This document shows positions 23,122 to 33,981 of a DNA stretch of 64,000 nucleotides, piece by piece; the first letter of the stretch is position 1; each line of letters begins with the position of its first letter. Source of the DNA: Sabethes cyaneus (Eukaryota > Arthropoda > Insecta > Diptera > Culicidae); the NCBI RefSeq assembly GCF_943734655.1, contig NC_071355.1, forward strand, positions 98,270,949 through 98,334,948, written 5' to 3'. Made by a program: the position numbers and the translations under genes. The notes under the pieces are model-generated. The model was not told the origin of the DNA, ran no database searches, and was given only the letters and a program-made list of their open reading frames with translations.

Positions 23122-23162
23122 TGTTTTGTAAGAACCATAAGTGATGTGTCTTGTTTGTTCGT
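23122..23162 (-). repeat. 41-bp perfect inverted repeat, right arm
   Basis: Exact reverse complement of 22390-22430. Homology ends abruptly on both sides, which shows it is a discrete duplicated block. Confidence 0.9.
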
Positions 23163-23999
23163 GTTAAGTCGTTCTTACGTTAAGCAAAAAAGTCAATCTA
23201 TAAGTTGATAGAATAAATACTTACTATGAACTGTCTGTACGAAATATTCGAAGACTAGTAAATATAAATATGAAATATAAATATAAAAAGTTTTTCGCAT
23301 AAATACAAATTTGCTCACCGTTTTTGTTGAAGATTTATTTGTACAACTCTAACTATTTTACTAGCGAAGTATATGCACAAACAATCTCCAACACATATCA
23401 GACAGAAAATTGTAAGCGAAGCCAATTATGTTGGCCAGAACGCACTTTGCGTAATATCCTTAAGGGAAATAGGATAGGACTCCTATATTGTTCCCACGAG
23501 ACGCAAGGGACCCCACGCAAGTGTACCCACACCCCGCAGCCACACCCTCCGAAAAACCGGCACCGAACTGCATGATTAGGTAGCCGGAAACCACACGGCG
23601 AGAGTGTTCCCACTTCTCTGTCTGCGTACGACAACCAAACTTTGGGTGCCATACCCCAACCGGCACCACGCACAGTGGTCCCATTGGTATCAAAACACAC
23701 ATTTGGTATTGGATTACACATTTTCATTAATTATTGGACACTTACTTGATCGTGGTAACACGGGTTTCACTCTACACCATATTAAATTTAACTGAGTAAT
23801 AATTTTCATTGCGAGTGTTTTGGTAGAAGTATAGCCAGCCTTGAACTTTCACATCTATTTATATAAGAGGCTTATGTCTGTACCGAAAACCAGGTCTCTG
23901 ACAGGACGTAATAAGAGGCTTATCGGTAACTAAAAACAGGTCCCTGACAGGACTTCATGCTTTCGTAGCAATGGGTTGTATTCTCAGTCACCTCACTGG
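23163..23999. other. unassigned, GC-richer block at 23400-23700
   Basis: No recognisable coding product. The block at 23400-23700 is unusually GC-rich for this window and open in several frames, but shows no domain. A word of about 26 bases beginning CAGTGGTCCCATTGGTATCA (23673) recurs in inverted orientation at 27258-27283. An imperfect tandem duplication of about 57 bp (AAGAGGCTTAT...CCTGACAGGAC) lies at 23866-23963. Confidence 0.4.
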
Positions 24000-24830
24000 T
24001 CGACTACTGGACTGCTCGATTGCTCAACTGGTTGACTAGACTGCTCGACTCAACCGCTTGGTTGGACAGATCGACTTGACTGCTTGACTGAACAGCTCGA
24101 TTTAATTGCTCGAGTGGAATACTCGACTTAACTAGTCGATTCGACTGCTTGACACATTTGCTTGACTTACTACTCGACCCGACTGCCCGACTTAACTGTA
24201 CGATTGAACTACTCGACTGGATTTTTCGATTCGACTACTCGACTGGACAGCATGATTTTTCTGCTCGCCTCAACTGTTCGGTTCGACGCTCGACTCAACT
24301 GCTCGATTCCACTACTAGACTGGACTACTCGACTCAACTGCTCGATTCAAATGCTTGATTCCACCGCTCGACTGGACTACTCGACTCAACTGCTCGACTG
24401 GACTACTCGACTTGACTACTCGACTAGACTACTCGACTGAACTACTCGACTCAACTGCTCGACTCGACTACTCGAATGAACTGCTCAACTCAACTGTTCG
24501 ACTTAACCGCTTGACCCGACTGCTTGACTAAACCATTCGATTCGACTGCTCAACTCAAGTGCTCGACTGGACTACTCGATTCAACTGCTCGACTGGACTA
24601 TTCGACTTAACTGCTCAATTAAACTGCTCGACTTTACTGCTCGACTCGACAACGTGATTCAACTGCTCGACTCAACTGCTCGACCGGACTGCTTGACTGA
24701 ACAGCTTGATTTAACTGCTCGACTAGACTGCTCGACTTAACTGTTCGACTCGACTGCTCGACCTAACTGCTTGACTCGGTTGCTTGATTAGATTGCTCGA
24801 CTCGCTTGCTCAACTCGATTGCTTGTCGCG
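24000..24830. repeat. 13-bp minisatellite, about 830 bp
   Basis: Degenerate tandem array with unit close to CTCGACT(G/C)(G/A)ACT(A/G), e.g. CTCGACTGGACTA followed by CTCGACTCAACTG. The open frames across it are a by-product of the repeat, because a period of 13 cycles through all three frames. Confidence 0.9.
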
Positions 24831-24997
24831 ATATCATGTGGTCGGTGGTAAATCAGACCGGACCAAGTCGCAAAATTTAAAAAAATGAGTTAATGATAGC
24901 AAACGATCAAGAATTTTCTAAGCAACATTTTACTCTAATCAGACTACATAAATGTTGCAAACAGCCTGAAGTTTTTATTCAGTTAAATTAAATCTAA

Positions 24998-26574
24998 GGG
25001 GCCGTGCAATAATTACGTAAGGGCTTTTTCCTCATTTTTGAACCCCCCCCCCCCCCCTCACTCCCCCCTATATAAGATTTTGTAAAATTTTGGCCAATCC
25101 CCCCTTCCCCCATAAAAAAATCTTAGTAAGATTTTTTGAAACATCAAAACTCAAGTTTTATTTAAAAAGTTATACATTGAAAGAATATTGAAACAGGTAA
25201 CAAAGTTTAAACAAGTTTATAAAAACCAAAGTTCAATAAAATTATTAAAAAAACAATATCCATTATCTGTTGTAAATCCCTTTATGGGCCACTCACGAAC
25301 AGAACGTATTTCAGCATTGAGGTTGTCAATAAATGTTGGTGTATGCTCAAAAACTCACTAGCGTTCACTTAATTCGCATTGATCCACTCTAAATCGTCTA
25401 AACACGTGTCCTCGTCAAGTAGCATACAAAGAACTTCTTTGCCTCTTCTAGATGACTCGCGGCATGGTCTTATGTTGGAATTGGCACTCCGTTGCGTCTA
25501 ATGTACAGATCTGTAATGATCACCCGCGGTTTCCTTTGAAGCAAAATACTGACCCCACTCTGGTCACATGCGGCATTCAAGATCTATAGGAACAGAAGAA
25601 CAATACATCCCAAGAAACATTTTTGTTGTATAGTAGCTTAGCACTAGTTCCATTGGTACAACTATACATTAGTTGAATAAGCTACTTTTAAACAAAAATG
25701 TTTCTCGTGATAGCATAAGGGATTTTGCGGCTGCCTTGCGGGATTGAGATAAGCAATTGCAGCGAAATATGTTGGAATAATCCAGCTTTCCACGAGCGAT
25801 AATGGCGGCTGATGGGTACAACTTTCTGAAGGGCGTAGTTAGGTTATGACATTCAATGCAGGAGCGGTTACTGCGGTTACTATGGAAGCCACTACGGTTG
25901 TTTGGTGATTGGTAAACATTGTTTAGTTTTTGCAGACCAGCCGAAAAGGAATTTAATTGAAGAGAATCGAATTTTTGTACTTTCTTGGCTATCATTTTGT
26001 GAAATAGTCTTTGCATTGGGTCAATGTGACAATATTTCAGCAAAGAATAGTTACAAAACTGCGCTTCCGTATAACTAAATTCCTTTTCGGCTGGTCTGCG
26101 AAAACTAAACAATGTTTACATTTTTGCACTCAACCAGCAAACAACCGTTGTGGTTTCCATATGTCAAATGTCATATGTCAAAACCGAGCTGTGCCCTTCA
26201 GAAAGTTGTACTAATCAGCCATTCTCATCGCTCGTGGAAAGCTGGATAGCATAAACCGATGACGCCAGATGGCTCAAGAACAAGTAGCCCAACTGTTGTT
26301 TCCCTGAGTGGGCAAGGCTAAAATACTCAGCAGGTTGCTGTGCCTTTCCTTGCAGTATGAAGTATTTCGACACTTCAAAACTTATCTATTTGAAATTTTT
26401 AGTAACAAGTAATATGGGTTGCTATTGAAAATGTGAGTTTTTCATAATTTTTTCGAGTGTGAAAATCTTACGTAAGAAATGATTAAACCCCCCTCCCCCC
26501 CAAATAAGATTTTGTAAGATTTCGCGGAACACCCCCTCCCCCCATTATGCCTTACGTAATTAGTGCACGGCCCC
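24998..26574. mobile_element. PIF/Harbinger-type nonautonomous element, 1577 bp
   Basis: Terminal repeats GGGGCCGTGCA(A/C)TAATTACGT at the left end and inverted at the right end are flanked by TAA on both sides (24995-24997, 26575-26577). A 3-bp TWA duplication is characteristic of PIF/Harbinger elements. Subterminal C-runs and TAAGATTTTGTAA words occur at both ends. The interior holds a ~200-bp inverted repeat (arms near 25785-25960 and 26080-26250), a nested 101-bp MITE, and a minus-strand frame near 25500-25560 (SILLQRKPRVIITDLYIRRN) that I do not recognise. No complete transposase is present. Confidence 0.7.
25609..25709. mobile_element. 101-bp MITE with CCCAAG-type end, AT target duplication
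   Basis: The left end is CCCAAGAAACATTTTTGTT and the right end reads inward as CACGAGAAACATTTTTGTT. The inverted repeat continues to TAGTAGCTTA. AT flanks both sides (25607-25608, 25710-25711). It is nested inside the Harbinger-type element, so it inserted later. The end and 2-bp duplication resemble those of the CCCAAGTAACAA elements. Confidence 0.65.
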
Positions 26575-26577
26575 TAA

Positions 26578-27660
26578 TACGACCATAAAAACTATTTGTT
26601 TCAGTTTCCGGCTATGACTCTTTTATGTACAACATCTTAAAGCTATATTATGCAATATAAGAACTCAAAGAACTAATACAAAGATTAAATAGCTTTGCAA
26701 ACACTGGCCAATAGAATGTATCCACAGTTTTCGTAATTCTGAACAGACATTTATATTTTCCGGATCGTAAGATTTGGGCTCAACTAGTGTGTAATAAATG
26801 GCCTGCATGTATTTGCATGTTTAGGAGTTATTGCTATTGAAAATAGTATAATTTTTAAAAGAAAACTTTAATGTTCTCCTCAAATATTGACGATAGCAAA
26901 TTACTATATTCTAGAAAAATATGTAATTTGACTGTTTGAAAATCTTTGCCGAACATGTCAAATGTGTATAAATACTGTAGAAAAAACTGTGGTCAATTGA
27001 TTTTCGTAGTCTCCACAAAAATTGTCCACAAAAAACTGTCTTTGGCAGAGTTATTTATAATAATATTTTCAAAAATTTTGTAGAACATTGTTTTGCTGTA
27101 TCTCTTACTGTTCAAAAAATAAATCTTTTATTTTACTTTTAGGGGGATTGATCAAAGAACCGTTCATGCCATATGAAAGAGCTTTTAACGCTGAGAAATT
27201 TCTCTCAGCATACTTAACTAGTATAACCAACCATTTCGGCGCAATTTAAAAAAACGCGTGTTTTGATACCAATGGGACCACTGTGCCACGTGGAGATAGA
27301 GATAGGAGTTAGCAAACAGAAGTGGTATATTTGCACATGTTCACTCATTTGCCAGCCTGGGGGCTCGTCCGGTCGGATTGTTCGTTTAGGGCCAAAAGTA
27401 AAAATTCCAAGTTTGGAGCCAATTGGAATCCCCCTCTCTTTATGGGAGCTCCCCATAAAGCAAAAACCTTGTGTTCGTCAAATCCGCTTATTTTCTTATT
27501 TTGGAATTATTAAGTCTAAAAAGACACTATTTTCACATTTTTAAAGAAAATTGCCCAAGCAATTCGAAAAAATAGTAATTTTTTATATTTTTTAATTCGA
27601 TTTGAAAACTAAATTTCTATTTTTCTCTCAATGAAGACAAGTTGATCTCAAAAATTCCAA
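26578..27660. other. intergenic, repeat fragments only
   Basis: No gene. At 27258-27283 lies the inverted copy of the word at 23673. At 27130-27160 the theme ACTTTTAGGGGGATT(A/G)ATCAAA also seen near 4830 recurs. At 27425-27455 there is a CCATAAAG-AGCTCC palindromic word. Confidence 0.4.
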
Positions 27661-27909
27661 CTCCCAGCAAACCACATGCCCTGGCGGGTGTTGTGAGTTT
27701 AAATCCGGTTATAATCTCAGATTATAGCTTGGTTCGACCCATGCACCTTCCAACATTAGACAAAAGGTAGGAATCAAAAAGACGACTTGTTAAGCGTAGC
27801 TACCAACACACCCCCCAACCCTCTCATTACCTTTCCGCTCTGTCCCCTCCTTCACCAAAAAAATTTCATTTCTTTCCCCTACCATCCTCTCATCAATCGT
27901 AGAACCACC
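27661..27909 (+). repeat. dispersed repeat copy 1, 5' part, with a tRNA-like B box
   Basis: Matches 63560-63803 in inverted orientation over most of its length: GCCCTGGCGGGTGTTGT, a CGGTTATAATCTCAGATTAT hairpin, GACTTGTTAAGCGTAGCTACC, then C-rich and T-rich DNA up to CATCAA(T/C)(C/T)GTAGAACCA. It contains GGTTCGACCC (27731-27740), a good match to the RNA polymerase III B box, so a tRNA-derived SINE is possible. The A box is weak. The copy is interrupted by the 27910-29796 element and continues for about 15 bases at 29799. Confidence 0.6.
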
Positions 27910-29796
27910 CCCAAGTAACAAATTCAATTTTAAGATGCACTTGAAGAGGTTTCCAGCATTTGCTCCTTAAAACCGAATATAAAACTTGCAATTCTACAAA
28001 TCTGCGATACAACAGCCATAAAACCCTTATAAATCTGGGGAGGCCCACACTAAAGAAGCTTCTCAAGAATATTTCTAAAGGTCCTTTTAAAACTTGTAAT
28101 TCTTATCGATATGTATTTATAGTGACTTCCAAAAGTCGGTTGAAACTAAAAGAAAACCACCACAAGAGTTGATGATTTTATGGTTGTCGTCTCAAAGAAC
28201 ACTTGCAAGACATCATACACTTTTCACACTCTTAATTTTTTTAAATTGACTAAAAGCTATAAGAGAAAAAGCATTCATAGATATTGCTTTTCCAAAATGG
28301 ATATAAATGAAAATTGAAAATAAAAGCAGCTGCTTTGTTGTCAATCAATGAGAAATTTTTCATGTCACGCTCAGTTTGTCGATGTTTTGTGACATGAAAG
28401 TTAGAAAATTTTAACGCGCCGATTATTTTCGCTAGATTAGTAAAAAATTTATTTATTAAAAAAAATTCAATAATTTCATGAAGAAGTTGATAGATACCAA
28501 ATTTTTAACAAATTGCGGCAAAAAGTCTTTTAAGAGTCCGAACATTTATTTAAAAATATAAGATCACTAATGGTATTGCATAACAACATATTTATAAACG
28601 CCCATATGCAATTGGCTAGAATTTCAAATGCAATCAAAACAGTCCTGTTCGCCATTTTTTCAATGGTTTTATCTAAATCAACCTGAAAGCGCTTATTAGA
28701 CTAACATTTCTTGCACAAGACAAAGAAAACTTTTCCAAGAAGTCGATAAGTTCATCTGTACTTATTGTATTCTTGACGAAGACAAGTTGTGCTTGAACAA
28801 GAATTGTTTGAATTACTTAAGGGGACCAAGTTTTTTGGAAGATAATCATTCTCGTATAAACAAAGAAAACGTCAACAAAGTGTCAATGTAAGATGTTTTT
28901 TGTGCTGGAGGTTCACCTACTTATATTGAGTTTAATTATTTTTTCAGTACAGCAGTCATTATGATTACCCATATAAATTGATTTTAAAAATTAAAAGAGG
29001 GCTGCACGGCAGTTCCATGCGTAGTTTAATCTTCAAATTTTTTTATATACTTTGTCGTAACAAACGTCTTTAAAAAAATATGCTTCAACTGCTTCAACCC
29101 CTTCGAACATTTTCCCAACACCGGCGAACATTTCAGTTTAAAAAATACAAACAACTCTACAAACCGGCACCGGCACCGCCTCCGCCAAAATACAATCGAA
29201 CCAAATTTTCTAATAACATACAAATCTACCATTAATGCATCATCACCGGCATAGTCCTTCATCAGCTCATTTGGAAATCTTCATTGTTTTTTGATTACGC
29301 TGATTTTTCATGTGAAATCTTGCTAAAGTTTCGATTAAAAGATCCATGTTTGTTCAATTCAATTCTCCTGGTTCAGATGCCCATTTTGACAGATCAGTTG
29401 TTTACGCTCGAATGTTCTTTCTTCAGAGTATGATTTCTCTTACAAGAATATACGGTTTTAAGACGGTTTTATGGTAGCATTGTTAAGACAAACCAATCTT
29501 GCAGAAGAATGTCGTCAATTTTTGTCAAAACTATTGCTAGGTTTTAAGGAGCGTCGTTTTTGAGCAGAAAGCAAGTATCCTTTAAAACCACTTATAAGGT
29601 GAATTACACTTATTGATATTTCAGTTTTATGCGTGTTTCTTCAAGTCTCCTTCAATCATACTTCAGAAATGTTAATCAAATAAGATAACATTCACTTGAG
29701 GAAAAACATTATAAAACCTGATAGATTTTGCAATGCTCTGATAAAACTACTATAAGAAATGCATAAGACCAATTTGCTATTGGATTGTTACTTGGG
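27910..29796. mobile_element. 1887-bp nonautonomous element, CCCAAGTAACAA ends, CC target duplication
   Basis: Left end CCCAAGTAACAA, right end its inverted match TTGTTACTTGGG-like (29785-29796). CC lies on each side (27908-27909, 29797-29798). Host sequence GAACCA before and GTTTC after rejoin to match the uninterrupted copy at 63565-63580, which confirms the boundaries. No frame longer than about 80 codons with a recognisable domain is present, so the element depends on an enzyme encoded elsewhere. Confidence 0.8.
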
Positions 29797-29880
29797 CCGT
29801 TTCCAAAAATTATTAATTATATGTATGACTGCATTTCAAGGTCAAGACTAAAAACATGAGATTAGTCTATACAGTATAAA

Positions 29881-29963
29881 GTAAAATTTTCTCTAACAGT
29901 GTTGCCAGCTTTTCAGTTCAAATTTTGGAATTTGGCAACACTGCACTGTTAAGAAAAATTTTA
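29881..29963. mobile_element. small hairpin element, about 83 bp
   Basis: GTAAAATTTTCTCTAACAGTG at the left is matched in reverse by CACTGTTAAGAAAAATTTTAC at the right, with a TGTTGCCA/TGGCAACA inner pair. It is probably a MITE or a stable hairpin. The target duplication is not clear. Confidence 0.5.
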
Positions 29964-30059
29964 CCATATTCTGTGCACTTGCTTTCACAATAGAGCAAAG
30001 TATTTTTACAATACACAGAGACTCATTGTTTCATGAAAAACTAATGTTGCTCTTGGTTT

Positions 30060-30985
30060 TACATGAGAAATTGGGGGTTGCTTGTTTCAAAACGCTGTAT
30101 CTTTAATGGCCACTCTATTGCCCCTTTCAGAAATCCATCCACTTGTTTGCTATCGTTCCAAATGCAAGAGAACAGGGGCTAGCGATGGGTGTCATGCTTT
30201 TGTCGCCAACATCTCACCACATGCGAAAAAGAAACAGCAAGTTACTGCATACGTTTCACTCGACAATGTTTGCAGCAAATTTACCTGTCAGGCGAGCGCT
30301 TTTTCTGCAATAGCGCCCTTCGTTAAGTCGACTGTGAAACACCGTTCGTTAAGATAGGGATAGCACCCCGCTGTTTTTGAACCTTCCTCCTCCCTTGAAA
30401 GAGACCGTGTCCCTCTTTTATCAACCACTTGCGCTGATCCTTTTATGTCAAAAAACATGTGTTTGACAAACGACGTTTGATGAACAAGAACCATCCAGAC
30501 GTTCCGAAGTTATAGTGGAACATACATTCATACTCATGTTCCTAGTTCATACTCCGCTCCTTCCCAGTCAGCTCTCCCTTCTGTCATGTAGCTAATTATG
30601 CATGGAATGAATTATGCATTATGCATGAAACAAATACTTTTTCCATATATTTCTTCTCGGTGGAACCTCCCTCTTTACTAATATTATTGTAATCTAGGTG
30701 GTATTAAGGTATTATTGTGTTTGTTTTTGCTGGACCTAAATGAATAAACCTGTTCAAAGGGTCCTTAATAAATGAAAAAAAAAACCTCTTTTCTCACAGT
30801 CCCTTGCACAACCGCAATCGATCTAAATGCAAGAGAACCGCTGCCCCTTTTACTTCTTTGGACCTTCTCCCCCTGTTGAAAACCCACCCTTTTCTCAACC
30901 CCCCGTACTGATTCCGTTATGTCATGGAACAATGGTCAAGGCGTTCTCAAGTTATGGCAGAACATACAAACATATTCACGCTCAT
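30060..30985 (-). repeat. degenerate repeat, inverted relative of 19601-20460
   Basis: Read on the minus strand it shows the same chain of words as the 19.6-kb locus: GCATAATTAGCTACATGACA, GAGCTGACTGG, TTGTCAAACACA, GACATAAAAGGATCAG and GTTGATAAAAGAGGG. Units are repeated near 30100-30500 and 30780-30970. Open frames here are incidental. Confidence 0.55.
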
Positions 30986-32743
30986 TTTTATATATTCAAT
31001 CTATAAAATTTAAGTTTGTTGTTAGTAGATTAATTTCACTTATTAATAATATGATTATTATATAAAAGATCTCTAGTAAATTGACATACTCAATATTTAG
31101 TGAACGGGACACAACACTAATAGTTCTTACAAAACTTAAATTGAAATAGGTGCGCTGCATGCATTTTAGCAATTTTTTTATAATGAATTCAAGAGAGTTT
31201 ACAAAGACGCTTAAGAAAAAAACCAAAGCATTCAAACTGCAGTTAGTTTTTCACATGACGTCGGTGTTCGCAAAGTAGAACTGACCTCTACCAAACCAAT
31301 ATTACATAATACACCTAAGCATATTAACAATGTATGCCATTCGCGAGCAAAGCCAACAATTTTTTGCCATTGGTCGCCTATGCGTTTAAAGAAACTGTCC
31401 CAATATTGACCTATATTTGTCTTTTATATCTTTATGTGAATGTGCATATGTGCTTTATGTGCTTTATGTACTTTCAACTAAACTGTAGAATTAACCAAGC
31501 AAGAAAACATGGTCGTTTTTTCCGACCCGAGGATTCTTGCTAATCCTTTCTTTTCCTATGTAACGAGTAGAACGAATATCGGATCAGAAACCACGACTTG
31601 CATGCCGTTCTTTGGCTCGGCCCAGCTCAGATCAAAGTCGCACTGCCCTCCCGGCTTATTCAATGTTAACTGTGATGAAAGTGCACTGCATAAGCAAGGT
31701 AGACTGAGTTGGGTTGGGCTAGGTTGGGTTGCACCAGTTGCAGCATGTGATCCAGTTTAACCTCTAAGAGCACGTGATGTCTGCAGCTGATAGATACAAG
31801 CCTACAGCATGCATATTCGGTTAGATCTTGACGAGTGACAACGCACTGAATGTAAAAATGTAACTGTATACCAATATGGCATGTCAACGGAAACCTCAAT
31901 CTGCGAAATTCATATAACTACTAGTCAGTATTAGCCTAGAACTTTTCATGCGTAGGGTACATGCGCCACGATTGCTGTATCTGAAAGGATTGGATGCTAA
32001 AAGCATGTTTCGCTCTTTTTGTGTAGGAGCAAAGTGAGCTAAAACTTAGTAAGTAAAAGTGACCCTTCGCTTGGAATTTGAGGGCGAATATAAATTCTGA
32101 CTTAATTAGGGCATTATATGGCTCTAACTCAAGCTCTGGTAATGGTTTAGTTAATTATTATGAGTTATTAAATGAGTTAGATTAAATAGTAGGAGACAAT
32201 CGATTAAGTAGTGAAAGTATTTTGTTCAATATCTTCTGTTACAGGATATAGAAACTTAACCACATATTAAAATGTCTCGACTGAGTTTGAAGCACAATAC
32301 ATTTAAGATAGTCGTCGTATCTTAACATTTCGGATGAATGAGACTGCTAGAGGCAAACATTTCATTGCAAATTCATTCGTAAATGTTCCGCCCATTCGGG
32401 CTATACAACCTGTCGATAAGGAAAGGTCAGCCTCTGAGATGGTGACGCCCACAGCTATTATGAGCTCATTAGCTTTCATTATATTCGAGCCTGATTCGGT
32501 GTGTCATTATCAATTTTCTAGTTTAGCGAGCATCGAAACCCATTCTTACCAATTAAACTTTTCTTTCGAACCCTTGAACTAAGTTTAATTATACGCTGTT
32601 TTAAATTACAAAATATGTGGGGTTGAATCAGGGTGCATAAGCGACCCCTTAGTATCACAGTAGTTGACAAACTATGCAATATGTTCTGATTAGTGCTGAC
32701 AAGCTCAATACATATCAAAATGCTTAGTTATGATCCAAATAAC
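30986..32743. other. intergenic, unassigned
   Basis: About 1.75 kb without a recognisable gene, RNA or clear repeat. Several open frames of 66-83 codons show no domain or conserved-looking composition. Confidence 0.4.
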
Positions 32744-32745
32744 TA

Positions 32746-33836
32746 CAGTATGACACATATATATTCGAACAAAAATCATTTTATGCTTGCAACGACATAT
32801 ACAATTAATACAATCAAACTAATGTGTGTGTGTCATCATGATTGAAGTCTTACTTGACGTAGGTTCATTTTCATATTGTGTCTCGTTCGGTGTACACGTA
32901 CCAATGTTCGAGTTACGGTCGTTGATAATAAATAAATTTCGAAGCGGTGCTGCTTGCAGCACTAGTTTTCGTGACCTCAAACATCTCGGCAGTCGGCATA
33001 AAAAGAGGATTTACATATTATACAGTAAAAAGATTTCTCGAGAAGGGATCTGCTGAAAACCATGAAAAACTCAGAAGAAAACGATGCGTTAGAGCTGTCA
33101 AAAAGGTTGTTCGAGAGCGAATTCGTCGCAGTTGTGACCGGTCCGCACGGAAAATGGCAGTTGTACTGAATATCAACAGGGAATCTCTTCGTTGAATTTT
33201 GAAAATGGATCTGGATGTGAAAGCATTGGAAAAACGTAAAATCAATGGAACGCAACGGAAGCAACAAAACAAAAACGGCCGAAAAGATGCAAACTGCTTC
33301 TTTTCTGCCGAAAGGGAAACTTTCTCTCGCATTTATTGAAAAAAGCGTGAAAGTTAATGCAAAATACTATCTAGAAATGGTCTTTGAACAAAATTTTATG
33401 TCTTTGAATATTACTGCTTTGAACAGAATGGAACCCCTGCCCACACTGCAAATCTAGTGCAGGCGTGGTGCAAAGCCAAGACGGATTTCATATCGAAAAA
33501 GGAATGGTCTCCAGTTTCTCCTGATTTGAACATCTGGATTTTTGTATATGGGGATATATGCTGCAGAAGCTCAAGGAATATAAATATCATAATTTGGATG
33601 AATTTAAGTAGGTTATCAACAAGATATGGGATGACATCCAGATGAAAGTAGTGTGTGCCGCATGTAATGACTTCAAAAAACGTGTTATCCAGGAAAAAAA
33701 CGATTCAATAGAGCAATGATTGTTTGTTGCGTTTTGTATCTGGGTAAACAATTTCTAAAACTAAAATTCTAAATAAAGCCTTTATTTACAAAAATATATG
33801 ACTTTGCTTTTGTTCGAATATATATGTGTCACACTG
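32746..33836 (+). pseudogene. maT-like (DD37D) Tc1/mariner element, decayed
   Basis: Terminal repeats CAGT(A/G)TGACACATATATATTCGAACAAAA (differing at one base between ends) are flanked by TA at 32744-32745 and 33837-33838. The interior holds a broken transposase: helix-turn-helix-like KRCVRAVKKVVRERIRRSC near 33085-33140, then the catalytic part FEQNGTPAHTANLVQAW (33417-33467) and EWSPVSPDLN followed by a diverged I-W-I-F where the family has P-L-D-F. The second catalytic Asp of QDG has become Asn, the third is lost, and several stops and frameshifts break the frame. Length (1091 bp) is slightly short of a full element. The subfamily call rests on motif spacing. Confidence 0.75.
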
Positions 33837-33981
33837 TACATATAGGTATCGATTTGAGAAATAAGACAAACTTTTTCAAGTCGAAAAGCGGAACATTGAT
33901 CTAAAAAATTTTGGTTTTCCCTAATAAACTATGCACCTATACACCTCATTAAAAACTAGTCATATGATTTGCAGTATAGTA

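Noticed and set aside
23398..23727. 109-codon minus-strand frame, Gly/Cys/Arg-rich
   Set aside because: Explained by local GC richness; an overlapping frame is equally open and no motif is present.
24149..24440. Two overlapping frames rich in Ser, Thr, Leu, Asp and Tyr
   Set aside because: Translations of the 13-bp minisatellite.
24000..24830. CRISPR-like spaced repeats
   Set aside because: Contiguous degenerate 13-bp units without spacers, in animal nuclear DNA; a minisatellite explains it.
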